DNA from: Malachius bipustulatus
Lineage: Eukaryota > Arthropoda > Insecta > Coleoptera > Melyridae
Length of the DNA: 64,000 nt
Reading direction: 5' to 3'
Assembly (NCBI GenBank): GCA_910589415.1
Contig: OU342632.1
Span: 16,867,507-16,931,506, forward strand
Position numbers and translations under genes: made by a program
Shown: positions 22,518 to 35,024 of the stretch, piece after piece
Layout: each line of letters starts with the position of its first letter
Position numbering within the stretch: the stretch's first letter is position 1
The notes under the pieces: model-generated
The model's database searches: none
The model's input: the letters and a program-made list of their open reading frames with translations, nothing else
Told to the model about the DNA's origin: nothing

Positions 22518-22900
22518 TGGTGGGAAATTTTTGATAAAAAAGGAGTTACCTTATTTGGTTGGTCGCTGGAGATTTTCCTTTTCCCAAACCGTAATTCTTG
22601 TTATAGCACTTTCCCTCCGACAGGCACTATTACGATAATGATCGCGTAATTGTTCTACAGCGGGATCAACTTTTGATTTCACTTTTAACAGCGGGTAAGC
22701 GGGTTTTTTAAATAAAAATGATAGTTCTAAGTAGCGGCGATTTTCGACTGCGGCGGAGAGTGTCTTCTTCTTCTCTTCTTGTACCTTCTCGCTGCGCGGA
22801 CGATCGGTAACTTAGAGGAGTAGGTACAAGGATAGCGGGAATTTCAAATTTACGGATAAGTGTGGTTGTATATTATGTGAAAATAAATATGGCCAAACCA
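22518..22900 (-). repeat. 5' LTR of BEL/Pao element
   Basis: 383 bp, TG...CA ends, reads identical to the copy at 16554-16936. Followed on the right by the CATCT duplication. It should carry the element's promoter, but no TATA box close to consensus is obvious. Confidence 0.95.
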
Positions 22901-22905
22901 CATCT

Positions 22906-23576
22906 ATATAAGCTATTTACAAAGGATGAACGCCTCCTCTCCAGGAATAATAGATATACGAACTGTCATTGTTCTGATAATACTCAAACTAAATACTAAC
23001 GCGTCCTCATTATTTTTAGATCATACAAATAAATAACTCTTTCGGTGCAGTGAAAATGTACTAATCCTCTTATATCTTTTTTTGACAAGCCGCGCGCATG
23101 TATAGGTGTATAAGTCGCAGAAAATTCGCATCAACTTAGGGCAGGCATAATAATACACGACGCGCGTATACACTTTCTTGAAAAAGATCCGACAAATTTG
23201 ATAAAGAGCTCCGACGAGTGTTTCAGAAATTCCACCTCTAGCTGATTATAAGATTTATTTCCTCCAACCGTAAGGTACGCACTGTAAATACTTATTATGT
23301 AACATCCTATTTATAGGTTTATAATAAAGCATTTGTAATACGGTAATAATACGAAAGCTTCAAGAGACAAAATTGCTTCAAAGGTTGGAAATGAATATGA
23401 TTAAGTAAAAGTAAGCGATGTGGAAGTTTATTAAGTTGAAGTCTGATGAAAACATCTGTTACCTACTATCTCAAAAGCATGAATTGTCAGGATATTTCCT
23501 AAATCCGCACACAGGTTAAGGAATTATTTCCTGATCATAAAAATTCGACAATGAGTTTCTTTGTATCGCGCGGTTT
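22906..23576. other. Non-coding stretch
   Basis: No gene or repeat recognised right of the retrotransposon. Confidence 0.4.
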
Positions 23577-23814
23577 AAGGTCAATTGATATCAAAGACAG
23601 GGAGACGGGCCGGGTGTTAAACGTAGACGTGCATTTTTATTAATAAAATGGATTTTGAATAGCTGCATTCACATCTAATGGAGAGAGGGTGACAACCGGC
23701 CCGTCACCGTCAAATGTAAATGCTGTCATTCAAAATCCATTTATTAATAAAAATGCACGTCCATCACGTTGAACACCCGCCCCGTGTCCGTGCCGCTAGA
23801 TGTAAATTGACCTT
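23577..23814. repeat. GC-richer foldback repeat
   Basis: Arms of about 100 bases containing GTGCATTTTTATTAATAAA, ATGGATTTTGAAT and a CGGG(C/T)GGGTGTT block pair across a short centre (about 23680-23710). Left edge AAGGTCAATT, right edge AATTGACCTT. No flanking duplication recognised. Confidence 0.75.
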
Positions 23815-24076
23815 GACTATATCAATAAGTACATGTATGAAATATAAAAGTCACAATATTTAAACATTCAGTAAAATTCAATTAAATAAAAACCAAATTC
23901 GAATCCTTTCAAGTCATTTAAAATTCTGAAGCTGCCTGGTGGGAACTATTAGAAAGGGACGAAGTATGATAGTAGGATTTACAACGAAAAGAACCATTAT
24001 TGAGCTGACCGAAAAATAATTTCAAATTTCATGATTACACAGCTATTGAACCCTTTCGGTACTGACGGGACATATA

Positions 24077-25060
24077 CAGGGTGCACCATATATTCTCTAT
24101 ATTGCTATCTCCTAACGCTAACAGATACAGGGTCGGTTGAACAAGTCCAAAGGAGCGCAATTTTGTGGCCATCTCGATTCCGTCGAGACATACGAGATAT
24201 CTGTGACCGTTCCTGAAATATCCTGAAAAAACTGAAAAATCGAGATTTCTTATTTCTTCCATATCTCTTTTATTATTGGAGATTAATGAATAATTTTTTG
24301 TGAGCTTACATAAGTCGTCAAGAACTACCCATCTGCCATTTCAAAAATTTTTCAAAGCCGACTAGATCCCAGAGTTTTCATAGTCAACTTTCGTTTTTCT
24401 TATGGCCACCATATTGTTTTTTTATGTTGTTCGGTATAAAAAAAATCATAAAAACTAAAAATTATTGTTAAATTAAAAAAAAAAAAATTATTCTTCTTTT
24501 TTCTTTACAAAAAAGACACCTTTTTAGACCGAATTTCATAGATAAATTAAAAAACCATAAGGCAAGCACTATTTCGGCGTATTTTACAAATGTTGACGTT
24601 TTTCGACGATTTTTTATTAGGTTTTTCTTTGAAAAAAGAAGAATAAAAATTTAATTTTTTTTTAAGTCTATTAATTTTTGGTTTCCATTTTTTTTTATAT
24701 CGAACGACATAAAAAAATAATATGGCGGCCATAAGAAAAACGAAAGTTGACTATGAAAACTCTTGGATCTAGTAAGCCTTGAAAATTTTTGAAATGTCAG
24801 ATGGATAGCTCTTAAAGGCTTATGTAAGCCTACAAAAAATTATTTATTAATTTCCAATAATAAAAAAGATATGACGAAAATAAGAAATCTCGATTTTTCA
24901 GTTTTTTCAGGATATTTCAGAAACGGTCACAGATATCTTCCATGTTTTGACGAATTCGAGATGGCCACAAAACTGCGCATCTTTTCTCTAATTTAACCGA
25001 CCCTGTATCTCTTAGCGTTCAGGAGATAGCAATATAGAGAAGGATACATGGTGCACCCTG
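24077..25060. mobile_element. Foldback element, CAGGGTGCACCAT ends
   Basis: A 984-bp element between TA dinucleotides (24075-24076, 25061-25062). Ends are CAGGGTGCACCAT and its inverse; the arms pair almost throughout. A second set of inner ends, ATACAGGGTCGGTTGAAC near 24125 and its inverse near 25000, suggests one element grew inside another. The frames within are arm by-products. Confidence 0.88.
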
Positions 25061-25062
25061 TA

Positions 25063-25439
25063 TGTGTCCCCATGGGTTGTACAAAAATTACTGTTGAATA
25101 ATTTATTAGTTAAAACGCCATAAGAGCTGTCCCAGCAGTGTATTACAGTATTTCTTAATATTTGATGCGCATTTAGTTTAGAAAATGTGTCGTTTCCTGC
25201 GGTTGTAACTTTATTTCAAGTGAGGCAGCATCCTAGTTCTCGAATTCTGGACTTACGAAGTGCTATTTCGTGTTCTACAGATAATTTGAAGTGAAAATAT
25301 GAGTCGGTAAGTTCCTGAATGATTGATAAGCTGAATGATTTAGTTGAGATACCCTGTTTTGAGTCATTTGTTGACACCCTGTGTAAGTATCATTTGCCAG
25401 GAATAACTCCAATTTGATTTAGGAATATGCCGATGTGCT
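25063..25439. other. Non-coding stretch
   Basis: Nothing recognised; a possible diverged LINE part cannot be excluded because LINE coding remains begin just to the right. Confidence 0.3.
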
Positions 25440-25935
25440 GTAAAGGCTGCATGAAAACGGTGCAGATCTTATGGGTTCATGCATATTCAGGAATACCACA
25501 GGTAACGAGCTGGCAGATCACTATCACTATGCGTAGCTCGGTGTAAGTGAAAACTTTTATTAATCGAAGCCTGCAATGATTAGACACCCATAAATGATTA
25601 GAGGCAACACTAGGCTGCAGATAGGCCAGACTATTAATAGCGGGTCAGGATAGAAACCATGCTGGCCAACACGCTCAAACTGAACCAGAGGGAGCAAAGG
25701 CTCTTTGTGGAGCCGGCCAGAGGGGATGCCCAGTTTATCCCAAATATGGAACAGACGAACCCTACCAGAGCTAAGTGTATGCGAGGCGTCCTACCTTTGT
25801 GAGATGTATAGTAATCTCAATATCTTTAGGTCAGCGATACTATATAGCAATACAAGAGGAAGAAATAAATCTCCCTTCGCGGAAAGACCTCCTATGGCCT
25901 TTATAAAAAGGTCATATTATTCATCTATCTCGTAA
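25440..25935 (+). pseudogene. LINE RNase H and ORF2 tail, decayed
   Basis: Around 25465-25530 the plus strand encodes ILWVHAYSGIP then, after a frameshift, GNELADHY, the WVxGHSGIxGNExAD signature of the RNase H domain in LINEs of the Jockey/I/R1 type. Downstream the frame is broken repeatedly. The end, GGAAAGACCTCCTATGGCCT then TTATAAAAAGGTC, closely matches 51137-51169, marking the same family. No RT motif survives here. Confidence 0.65.
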
Positions 25936-26929
25936 ATTATTTAAAATTACATGATTACAAAATTATTTAGAGCTGACTTGATTGAGTTAAGATATCCTGT
26001 ATATGTTGCTGTGCAATGAGATTGGTTGCCGACGAGTGGAAAGGCAATTTTACTTGCGTGTAAATATTTTCCAATTTGATGTACGCCGATGATACGTTCT
26101 TAATAGTATCTAGAACTCAAGAAGCGTATAAGTTTTGACGGAGTTGGGGTAAGGGGAATTGTGGAGGATTTGGAAATAATGGTAATTTATAGCGGGAGCA
26201 TTCTAATAGGACCGAAACTGGCCGGCTCTTTCCAGATAATTTGCCTATTTTATTTCTATGAATCTGTTTACGATATTATTTAAAGTTAATCATCGCTGTC
26301 ATGAGTGTCAGGATTTTAAGTTCGCTTCTGCCTGTATGTGATTGATAATTTTGATTCCAATCAGCCATATGAGCCATAATATAAGGGGAGTGTAAATAAA
26401 TTTCTTTTAGGTTCTAAAAGTATCGGCCATCCATTATAAACAATCAAAGCCAGTAAAAATTTATAAGCCTAAGCAGGAAATGCTAATTTGGTATTCGTAC
26501 CTACGGTCAATAATATCAATAAAACAATCAGGATTCTTTTAAATTTTAAACAATAGGTATAGTAAATTCTATAGGCTGTTTTTAAAGAAAAAGTTAATGC
26601 TTTCTGCATGACCAAAAAGTTATCAATTTTGTCACATTAATGGTGACTGTCTGGGAGAAAATGGTAATTGGAGGAGGCTCAATAAAGGTCAAACACGGCT
26701 ATGTCTTTGTTTTCAAATTCCCTTGTTTTGTGTCGGTCGGGGGAATAAATTATTACAAATCGATTTAAAAAAAAATTATTACTCACACTGGACACAATTT
26801 CAAAACTTCATTATTGCACTGATTGTTCAAGAAGGGTTAACGATAGCTATCTCAGAGTTAGCACGAATAGTTGCCTCGCACTTATCGTAGCAAAAGCTCT
26901 CCACTGTTCTGAATAATTTTTACACAAAC
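25936..26929. other. Non-coding stretch
   Basis: No recognisable gene or repeat. Confidence 0.35.
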
Positions 26930-28800
26930 TACTTTCTTACTTTCTTCTGTCAACATCCTCTGTGGATGTTGGCAATCACCCTGGTCCATATAACCTTTAT
27001 TGTTGACAGCCTATCTAAGCAAATGTGTGGTATTCATTCCCTCCCATTGTCTGATATTCTTGAGCCATGATATTCTTCGTCACCCCCGAGATCTTCTGCC
27101 CTCTATCTTGCCTTGTAGAATCAGCTGAATCAACTGGTGTTTCTCATTACGCGTCACATGCCCAGAGCGCGACATCTTGCTTATTTTCACATTACGCCTG
27201 GCTTTTATTTTTTCATACGTTGGAGTACGGTATCATTTGTGACATGATGGACGTGTGATATCCTGAGCATGCGGCGGTATAACATCACATCTCGAAGATA
27301 TCCAGTCGTTTTTCTGCTGTTCCCGTCAAGGTCCAAGTCTCCACGTCATACAATAGAGTGGAAAACACATAGAGCATATTAATACTCTTTTTTGCCTTAT
27401 ATTACTCGTAATACTCATGTGACTATTAATATTACATAGAATCTTTCTGAGTCTTCTCTTCTTTTGCCTCCTCTATAGCTTCTCTAAACAACATCTCCGA
27501 GTACGTATTGAACAATATCGGGGATAAAATGCAGCCCTGTCGAATTACTCGTTTTATTGTAAATTCTTGCAAGATTTCATCACCTACACGTAGTCGCCCT
27601 CTGCTGCAAATACAGATTTCTAATTATGGGTAAATCTTTTTTTATTTACGTCCCTAGCTCTCTGTATCATAACCTGTATAGAAAACAGAGATTTTCGCGT
27701 TCCAAGTCTGTTTCTGAAGTCGAACCATGAAGGAATATTCGTTTCTGTCTATTGATCGTGTTCGGATAATTCTTACACATATTCTCTCCATCTTTCAAGT
27801 ATTGTCTCATTTTCGTGTAGTAACCCGTTGTGTTTGTCCATTATGGGATTATTAATTGCCTCGCGAGCCATTTCCTCCTGCAACCGCTCTGATCTTCTTA
27901 TGCAGATTAAAAATGTCAAGCTTTTGCTCCGGAGACTCGATTTCAATAGATCTTGCAGCCACAAACTCTCTTGCCTCCTTGATCTTTCTAACAATGATCT
28001 TGTTTACTTCCCTGTATCTTCCCTAATTTCCGCCTCTATACTTTGTTCTCTCTTCCATGAGCTTCCTCTGTCAACAATAATTGTTTCCTCTTCACATTTC
28101 TTCCTCATTTTAGCTTATTGTCTATCATTGAATGACAGACATTTTTTTCTTATCCCACATATTTTCCACATTTATGTTTTCTCTACCAGTGTCGTTTTTG
28201 ATATTTTCCTTCACGAACTTTCTTCGTGTGTAATCTAAACCGGCTCAGCAGAAGATTATGATCTGAAGAAACATCCGCTCCCGGGTATGTTGTTGCGGGT
28301 TTTACGGAATTTTGAAACCTTTTATTTGCGATGTTGTAGTCAATCTGGGCGGTACATCAAGTCGTCTGGGCGGTAAGTGGAAGAAGGTACTCATTATCGC
28401 ACCTTCCATCTCTTGGCAGAACTGTCTTGGCAAAACACAATCTTGTCGACGCTCCTTTTCCCACCTTAGCGTTAAAGTCTCCCATCAGGACATTGACTTC
28501 CTGGTTTTTAGTGTGTTTTGGGGCTTTGGGTCTTTAGTTGTTCGTAGAAGATTTATATTTGTTGTTCTGAGCTTCCCGAAGTTTGAGCAGTTGCCTGAAT
28601 AATATTCATGTTGAAGGGTCTGGCATTAATTTTGAGTAATGAAACTCCAATAAAATCGAGTACACAGTTAACTTCTCTGTTGACTATTATAGTATAACTA
28701 CACCGTTCTTGTTATACAAGAACTTGCTATATACCACACCGCAGTAGTACAAGGTGTGGTTGTCTATTTCACATCGACCTGAGTTGGATCATCTAACTTC
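26930..28800 (-). pseudogene. LINE endonuclease-reverse transcriptase, decayed
   Basis: Reading the minus strand from right to left: an endonuclease segment (28700-28550, CVLDFIGVS, NMNIIQA), its end (28320-28200, TYPGADVSSDHNLLLSRFRL), a linker (27994-27773, ENETILERWREYV), part of RT (27740-27640, then RQGCILSPILFNTYSE at about 27540-27490), and a C-terminal region (27360-27050, VETWTLTGTAEKRLDIFEM, CYRRMLRISHVHH, ILQGKIEGRRSRG). This is the order in the endonuclease-RT LINEs common in insects. The segments that should hold the DYxKAFD and YADD catalytic motifs are deleted, and several stops and frameshifts interrupt the rest. Dead copy. Confidence 0.85.
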
Positions 28801-29454
28801 GCTCTTTAGAGGTTTTTAAATCAAGAAAATTGGGGTCAAACGTTATAACTAACCAAAAAGTTGTGTCCTTGGTTAGGAAAATTATTCTTGAAGAGTAAAG
28901 AAGATTATTATTAGATATTAAAAAATATTAATAGTCACAAATAACGTTAAAGATGCAATAAGTAAATTTTAAACTTCATATCACATCCTGAAATTTCGTT
29001 CAGGTATCATTTACAACAAAACAAAAGGATATACCTCTGATGCTAAAATAATGAGAAGCTTATAATACTGGCTGAGTTGCGGCTACTACTCTGCTGCTTT
29101 ACTTTTTGTGATAGTTATAAATAGCTTTGTAGACACTCTAATCAATAAGTTTATAAAATAAAAACGTATTAGTCCAGGAGGCAGTTAATTTTTTTCGTAC
29201 TTATTTTCCCAGTTGGTGTATATATTTAAGTCTGTTCTCTCATTAGTGACAAAAAACAAAAATGTTTGAGTCTGTCTAAATTTTTTGGATGGGCTCAAAA
29301 AATAAAAACAAAATACAAGTCCCTTTATTTCCCCAGTCATAAATAGTCTAGTCACGTTTGGTCTCGTCTGGTCTTGTCTACACTTGTCTTTAGTGGCGCA
29401 TTTCCTCAACAGTAGATTTTAGGAGACAATTCGTGCAGCATAGGAAAAATGGTT
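28801..29454. other. Non-coding stretch with GTCTNGTCT run
   Basis: Near 29345-29392 there is a GTCTCGTCTGGTCTTGTCTA run reminiscent of the GAGAC-rich palindrome at 30767-30906. Otherwise nothing recognised. Confidence 0.35.
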
Positions 29455-29946
29455 AAAAAAATATCTCTTCTCTATTGGCTGTGATACGAAGAAGTAAAGT
29501 TGAGAATTCTACTTCTTTAATATTGACATGGAGTCTTAAAGAATTTGTTTGCTTAAAATAGAGACTATGGCCTCTTCTTTCAAACATCATAGAGTTTTTC
29601 TTTAAGCACAATTTGAGTATATTTACATGAAACGAAATTAACTTCAATTAAGTATGTTATTCCACCAATTTGGAAAAAAAACTGAGGTTAATTTCGTTTC
29701 ATACATATAAATTTAAATCGTGCTTTAAAAAATACATGATATTTGAAAGAAGAGACCGTAGTCTCTGCTTTGAATAAAAAAATGCTATTAAACTCTCAAC
29801 ATTAAAGAAATTTAGTTCTCAACTTTACCACGTCATATCTCGGTCAATTTACAAGAAATGTGTGTTTTTTACTAGTTTTCCTAAGCCATTTGTATATATA
29901 TGTATAATACCAGTTGACGAGATGCGACAATAATGACTCACCCTGT
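29455..29946. mobile_element. Foldback element, left tip unclear
   Basis: Arms 29455-29650 and 29675-29880 pair (for example TTAATTTCGTTTCAT versus ATGAAACGAAATTAA), with matched GTTGAGAATT and GACTATGGCCTCTTCTTTC blocks. The right tip reads CACCCTG then TA at 29947-29948, as in the other foldbacks; the left tip is diverged or missing. Confidence 0.7.
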
Positions 29947-29948
29947 AT

Positions 29949-30766
29949 TGTCTCCAGAAAGCATAAAACATTTTATTACGCTGAAATTATTGCGAAACTT
30001 ATTACATAGGACCTGTATTTTATTATTCTGAATCAGAATTACTATGAGAATCTACCACTGAAGTTTTCTCGATTAAAACTGAGCAACACTCTACATAATA
30101 ATTATAAATTCAATGGGTGATTGAATGGTTCAAAAAAATGGAAAAAAGGCCAGTGTAGATAAAATCTAGGTAAATACAAGTATCAGTCCAGTAATGTTAT
30201 TAGCCACAACAAAAAAACCGGTATTAAATGAATAATGTTTGTATTTTGAAGAATCTGAAAAAATATAAAAGATAGCTGCATATTAAAAAAAAAGTTTTAA
30301 GAATTACAAAAAAATTAACACAAGAAATTAACAAAATTGGAAAACCTGCGACCAATTATTAGGAGGCTTGAGATTGGAAAAACCCCATACACAAATATCT
30401 ATTTTTTGCAATGAGTTGCAATGAGGGAAAAGATTATAAACGAAAACGTTTGTGACGAAAAGATTTAACTAATTATTTGAAACGAAAAACTAATTTACGA
30501 TTGGAATACTGTCAACAACAAATTGGCCAGAAAATGTTGAACATTTTCATTAAAAATTGTTTTGGAAACATTATAGAAAACATTTTTAATTTTTTCCCGC
30601 CTTACTATTTAAAAAATATCTATAAGTAGTTGTATCGTATTTTCAATTGACAGTTAAAAAATTAAAATCAATGTACCATTATAACCAAAAAAGTTGGGAT
30701 TATTCCAACCCCCCAGTTTCCACTATGTATAAGATCGGAAGATTATTACTTTAAAACGTAAAAAAC
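29949..30766. other. AT-rich non-coding stretch
   Basis: Nothing recognised. Confidence 0.4.
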
Positions 30767-30906
30767 ACGAGAGTCTCGGCGAGACTCGTAGACGGTCTCG
30801 TCTCGTCGAAACTAGACGAGAAAAGACTCGATGCCGGTCTCGTCTATAAAATACGAGACGAGACGAGACCAGCCTCGTCTAGTCTCGAGTCTCGCGACAT
30901 CGCTAG
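30767..30906. repeat. GAGAC/GTCTC-rich imperfect palindrome
   Basis: About 140 bases built from GAGAC, GACGAG and their complements, for example ACGAGACGAGACGAGACC and TCTAGTCTCGAGTCTCGCGA. Sharp composition change from flanking AT-rich DNA. The right edge (TCGCGACATCGCTA) could be a hAT-type terminus with subterminal repeats, but no partner end was found. Confidence 0.55.
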
Positions 30907-32178
30907 TAGTTAAACGAGTAGCATAATAGCAGCATGCTATAGCGGCAGCGGGCTTTTTTGTATTCATTGTTTAATCCTCTCAAAAAAAAGAACATGTACG
31001 TAAGAAACTAATCACCTGTATAATCGAACGTTTGACGAATTTAGGACGCCTGACGATCATTAAACGAGTCTGGCTAGGCTTTGAAGCTGTTCCACATTAG
31101 CCAGATTGTATTTTAAGCTGTTATTATAATATAGGCCATCATTATTTGATAAATTTTCATGACTGGGAAAGTGAGGGAAATTTTTTTGATGGAAAATTTT
31201 CAGTTTTTCACCTAGGTATTATTCAAACTCCCAGATTAGCTAGACTATTTTTTACTTAACTCCAGTAAGCCTCTTTTACTACTAGAACTATTTTTATCGC
31301 TAAAAAAAGAGCAGCGTACTTCTATGTTTTGACGCATTTTTCGCCTCAACCCATCGGAACCACCCCCCCTTATACATATTATATTAATGAATTTTGTTTA
31401 GAATTTGAACAATTCTATCAATGTTTGCTGACTGGAAAAATAAGTACCGAAAATCGTCACTGCCTGCTGGTCTGTCAAGTTGGATATCTAAAAACATTTA
31501 TTTAAAAATGACGTCAATCTTTACTCAAAAGCTTGGGTATTTGTAAGGTGGGCCTAGGTGCTATTAAAATAATTCAAATTTCTTTACTGGAAAAATGGAA
31601 CTGATCATAATTATGTACACATTTTTTTACAGAAAGGTAATTAAAATGGTATTTACGGTTATTAAAAAAAATAAAATCTGAAATTAAACTTCCTCGTCTG
31701 CAAGTGTTTTTGAATTGAGTATATTTTTAAAAAACTGGTTTTAATAAACTAATACATTTATAATTTTTGAGAAAATAAATCTTTAATTTGTTTCGACATT
31801 TTTTCAAACGATCTGTCACTTAACAGGCTGGCGAACATGACAAAACTAAACATTTAGGAGCTTAGACTAAAGGTACTATACAGGCTTATCTCAAAAATGA
31901 ACAAAATATTTTCCTATTAACATGTGCCCGGAAATGCACCGTTTTTGAGAAACATGGTGTCAAAAAAAGATTTTCTTTTACAGTTTTTTGAAGATATCTG
32001 GGGAACCCTTTGAGATACGGAATTCAGCTATTTTTCATATTATTATATCATTGATATTAGCTACTTTTTTAATTTATATTTTCAAATCTTACTTACTTCG
32101 TAGAATCTCTAAATACTTACTGATAGATGATGAAGTAAATAAATAAAAAATGTTTAAAAAAATTCTACTGTATCCTGA
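30907..32178. other. AT-rich non-coding stretch
   Basis: No gene recognised. Confidence 0.4.
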
Positions 32179-32182
32179 TGGA

Positions 32183-32232
32183 TATTACACGACACGTGTT
32201 TCGCTAATTTTAAAGTAGCATCTTCAGATATA
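32183..32232 (-). ncRNA. Hammerhead-like hairpin, family B
   Basis: On the minus strand: ATATCTGAAGA, an extra T, stem GCTA/TAGC with an A/T loop, GAAA, the self-complementary CACGTG, then TC. CTGAAGA fits the core CUGANGA, and a self-complementary stem III followed by a GTC cleavage triplet is what dimer-forming hammerheads of Penelope-like elements show. The extra T after the core and a weak stem I argue against full activity. Related copy at 45883-45918. Confidence 0.4.
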
Positions 32233-32559
32233 TGTAAATGAATGAATTATTAATATGATAACATAGAAGCTTTTTTAACACCAATTCAGTTTTTTTCATG
32301 TGCCGTTGGCGGAGATTTTAGGATTGAGCGAAGTTTTTCTGCTCTTCATTTTCCGACACATGTCTTGAAACATCCAAAACGAGTTTTTTTTATCGTCAAT
32401 GGCCGTTTTTCTCGAAAACGGCCCGCGTTAGTAGTTTTGACCAATAGTCCTTTTTTGTGTAGAACTGGAACAATCAACTTGAAACTAAATTAAAAATTTC
32501 CCTGCGTAATTTTTATGGTTTTTATTTCGATTTTTCGCTTACTTCAAAAAGCAAAATGT

Positions 32560-32692
32560 TTTATGCATATCGAGTGCGAAATTATGGTGCTTTCAAATGA
32601 GTTTTTGTCTTGGCTCATCCAGCCTCGACAAGAAAGCTCTCATTCTCAAGCGATAAAATTCAATTTCGCGAACTAGATACATAAATAACTAA
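32560..32692. repeat. Mini-foldback repeat, copy 2
   Basis: Same layout and about 75-80% the same bases (by eye) as 11098-11228: TATGCATATCGAGTGCG, ATTATGGTGCTTTCAAATGA, TTTTTGTCTTGGC / GCCTCGACAAGAAAG, CTCTCATTCTCAAGCG, ACTAGATACATAAATAAC. Confidence 0.7.
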
Positions 32693-35024
32693 CCAATTAA
32701 AATTAACTAATATTTTTAATAATAATTAATTAATTAATTAATACAAATTAAAATTAACAATACGCAAATTTAGTAAAGATGTAACCGTTAGTCGGTAATA
32801 CAAATGCGAAACTTTTTTAGTATGATAGACTTGACTCTAAGTCCTGAGATACGTCCAAGGAGTGGGTTGAAAAAGAACCTCCCGTATATTGGTGCAAGCA
32901 AAGTGCATCTGATATTGGAAGGCCTGACCTAAGTCAATAAAATTTAAGCAAACTTTGCAACCACTGAAAATCCTATTCAATTTTATTATGAAATTGATAA
33001 AAAAATATCTACAAATGATTCATAATACTTAATTAAAACGCTTTTCTGCATAAGACTGTATTAATCAACTCAAATCATTGTCCTAATAATTAAGCCGACT
33101 GGAACAATACATCCAATACATCAACATGAGGCCATGAAAATTGGGTAAGATCCATCATCATGTTCTCGAGTTCTGGAGAACACCGAGAATGGAGTACAAA
33201 ACACAATTATCCCAGTAGAAGCGCTGATTATAGCCACCTTTAAGTTCCAGGCGTTGAAGAGAGGATTGAGGTATTATAAATAGGAAATGATTTCCCTGAT
33301 TCACTTAGTCATCCACCGTTCTAAGCTTTAGGCCACCTTGAGGAATCCAAGTCTAATCGAAACAGCTAACACCCTCATCCTCACTTACTAAATCTTACAA
33401 CGTGCTTACTAATCTCTCTAAAGTATCTCGGAGCAACTTTTAATTGCCCACATGGAATTCATAAAATTACATTACTGAACTACCTAACTAGAAATGCAAT
33501 CAGTATTTCACGGTATGATTTAATGAAATGAGACAAGTTTCCAAGATGGCACCTTAACTTATACGTTTCGGTCAGGCGAGAAAGAGAATTTTTTTCGATT
33601 ATTACACCATTATAATTGAGAGAAAAATCCTAATTTTAAATCGAACTAGAAATCAAAAAATACTTTCTCAACGTTTTGTAAAGACAAGTCAAATATAGAG
33701 TGTGTTTTACTTAAAATGAAATCACCTCAATAACTTTTTTATTTTTTGGTGAATTTTAAAAGTTTTTTCTGTATGTAAAGCTTCCGAAGCTCTCTTAAAT
33801 TGATAAACTATAGGGTGTTCGAAAACGAATCCGTTATGGAGTAGAACCTGACACAAAGAGGTTTGTCTTAGCTTAATCCACTCTTGATTTTGTTAGGTAA
33901 GGACAGTTGTTGTCAAAACATTCAAGAAGTGTTAATAAAATAGGCACTCACTTTATCGACATTTTTATAAAACACATAAATAAAATCAACAATCAATTAA
34001 TTTACGGATTCTCCTGGATACATTTTAATACACGGTTTCTCACCCACTAAAGGTCCTTTGTAACTGTCCGCCTGGTGTATCGTATATCTCGACGAACTTT
34101 TCTCGATTACTTGACTTCGTTAAACAGTATGACACAAAATATCGAGTATCGCTATATTACGACAGACAAGTCAATCTTCACACATCTCTTTCATTAAATC
34201 GGTTGCTTCGTAGGTTTTCAAAACAACAAAATTCTTGTTCGGTAACTCTGGGAACTGATCTATATGATATTCTAAGCCATGCTAAACCTGCAAAAAAGTC
34301 TTGGTGAACACTGTAAGTTTTGAGAAAACTATTGACAAAAATTTTATCTGCCAGGAATGTCTCGGAGTAGGAGTGTACTTTCACTGCTATGTCACTGAAA
34401 AAGGACAAAAGTGAGCACATTTTCCAAGAAGCTTGTGAACAGCTCCCTATAAAAACATTCCATCCAAGATCCAAGCATTGAGTTGTGAGTTTTTAATTAA
34501 TTTGAACAATATAAATAAATAGGTAACCAAACTTCAATTATTTATTTGGAAATTTATTTTTATTAATCAACCTTTCATTTGAAAAAAGAACGGCCTTTTA
34601 AATCAAAAAATGTCACTAACGTCATATTGTTTGCATTACATCAATTTCATTGCGCTTGGACTAGAGTTGGGGGAACATAATTAGGTAGCAGTGACAGTTC
34701 CAATGTCCCCGTTACTTGGGATATCCATGTGCGAGAAACATTGTTTGTGACTATTTGGCGCGTATCTACTGAAGGGTTCAGAGTTACGGATAAAATACCG
34801 ATGATTTGAGACTAAGAACCGGCAGTAAAATTACAGCTATTTTGAAACAACTCGAAAGAAATAACAGTTGCAGATAGTAGCTGTGAAGGAGGATCACAAT
34901 CATAGAAAGTCGAATAGACTAAGACTAGTCTACTGATAAGTCTACTATTCTATATTAATTAAAAATTAAGATATGATATACGGTTCGATCTCCAAAACGA
35001 ACTCGGGACGTGTTAATTATTGAA
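32693..35024. other. Non-coding stretch
   Basis: An ATTA microsatellite sits near 32722-32742 and a possible element tip (TAGGGTGTTCGAAAACG) near 33812. A 98-codon minus-strand frame (34178-34474) has no recognisable content. Otherwise empty. Confidence 0.4.

Larger units (their letters stand above)
16554..22900 (-). mobile_element. Full-length BEL/Pao LTR retrotransposon
   Basis: A 6347-bp element on the minus strand: two 383-bp LTRs, a tRNA-Tyr primer-binding site, and one long Gag-Pol frame. The 5-bp target-site duplication CATCT is present at 16549-16553 and 22901-22905. LTRs read identical by eye and the coding frame has no stop, so insertion is recent and the copy may be competent. There is no env frame. 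It sits in otherwise gene-free DNA. Confidence 0.96.

Noticed and set aside
22408..22638. 76-codon plus-strand frame
   Set aside because: Runs across the leader and antisense through the LTR; non-coding.
27828..28602. Plus-strand frames of 136 and 96 codons
   Set aside because: Antisense shadows of the decayed minus-strand LINE.
32722..32742. ATTA repeat
   Set aside because: Ordinary short microsatellite.
34178..34474. 98-codon minus-strand frame
   Set aside because: No motif, promoter or partner exon; length not compelling.
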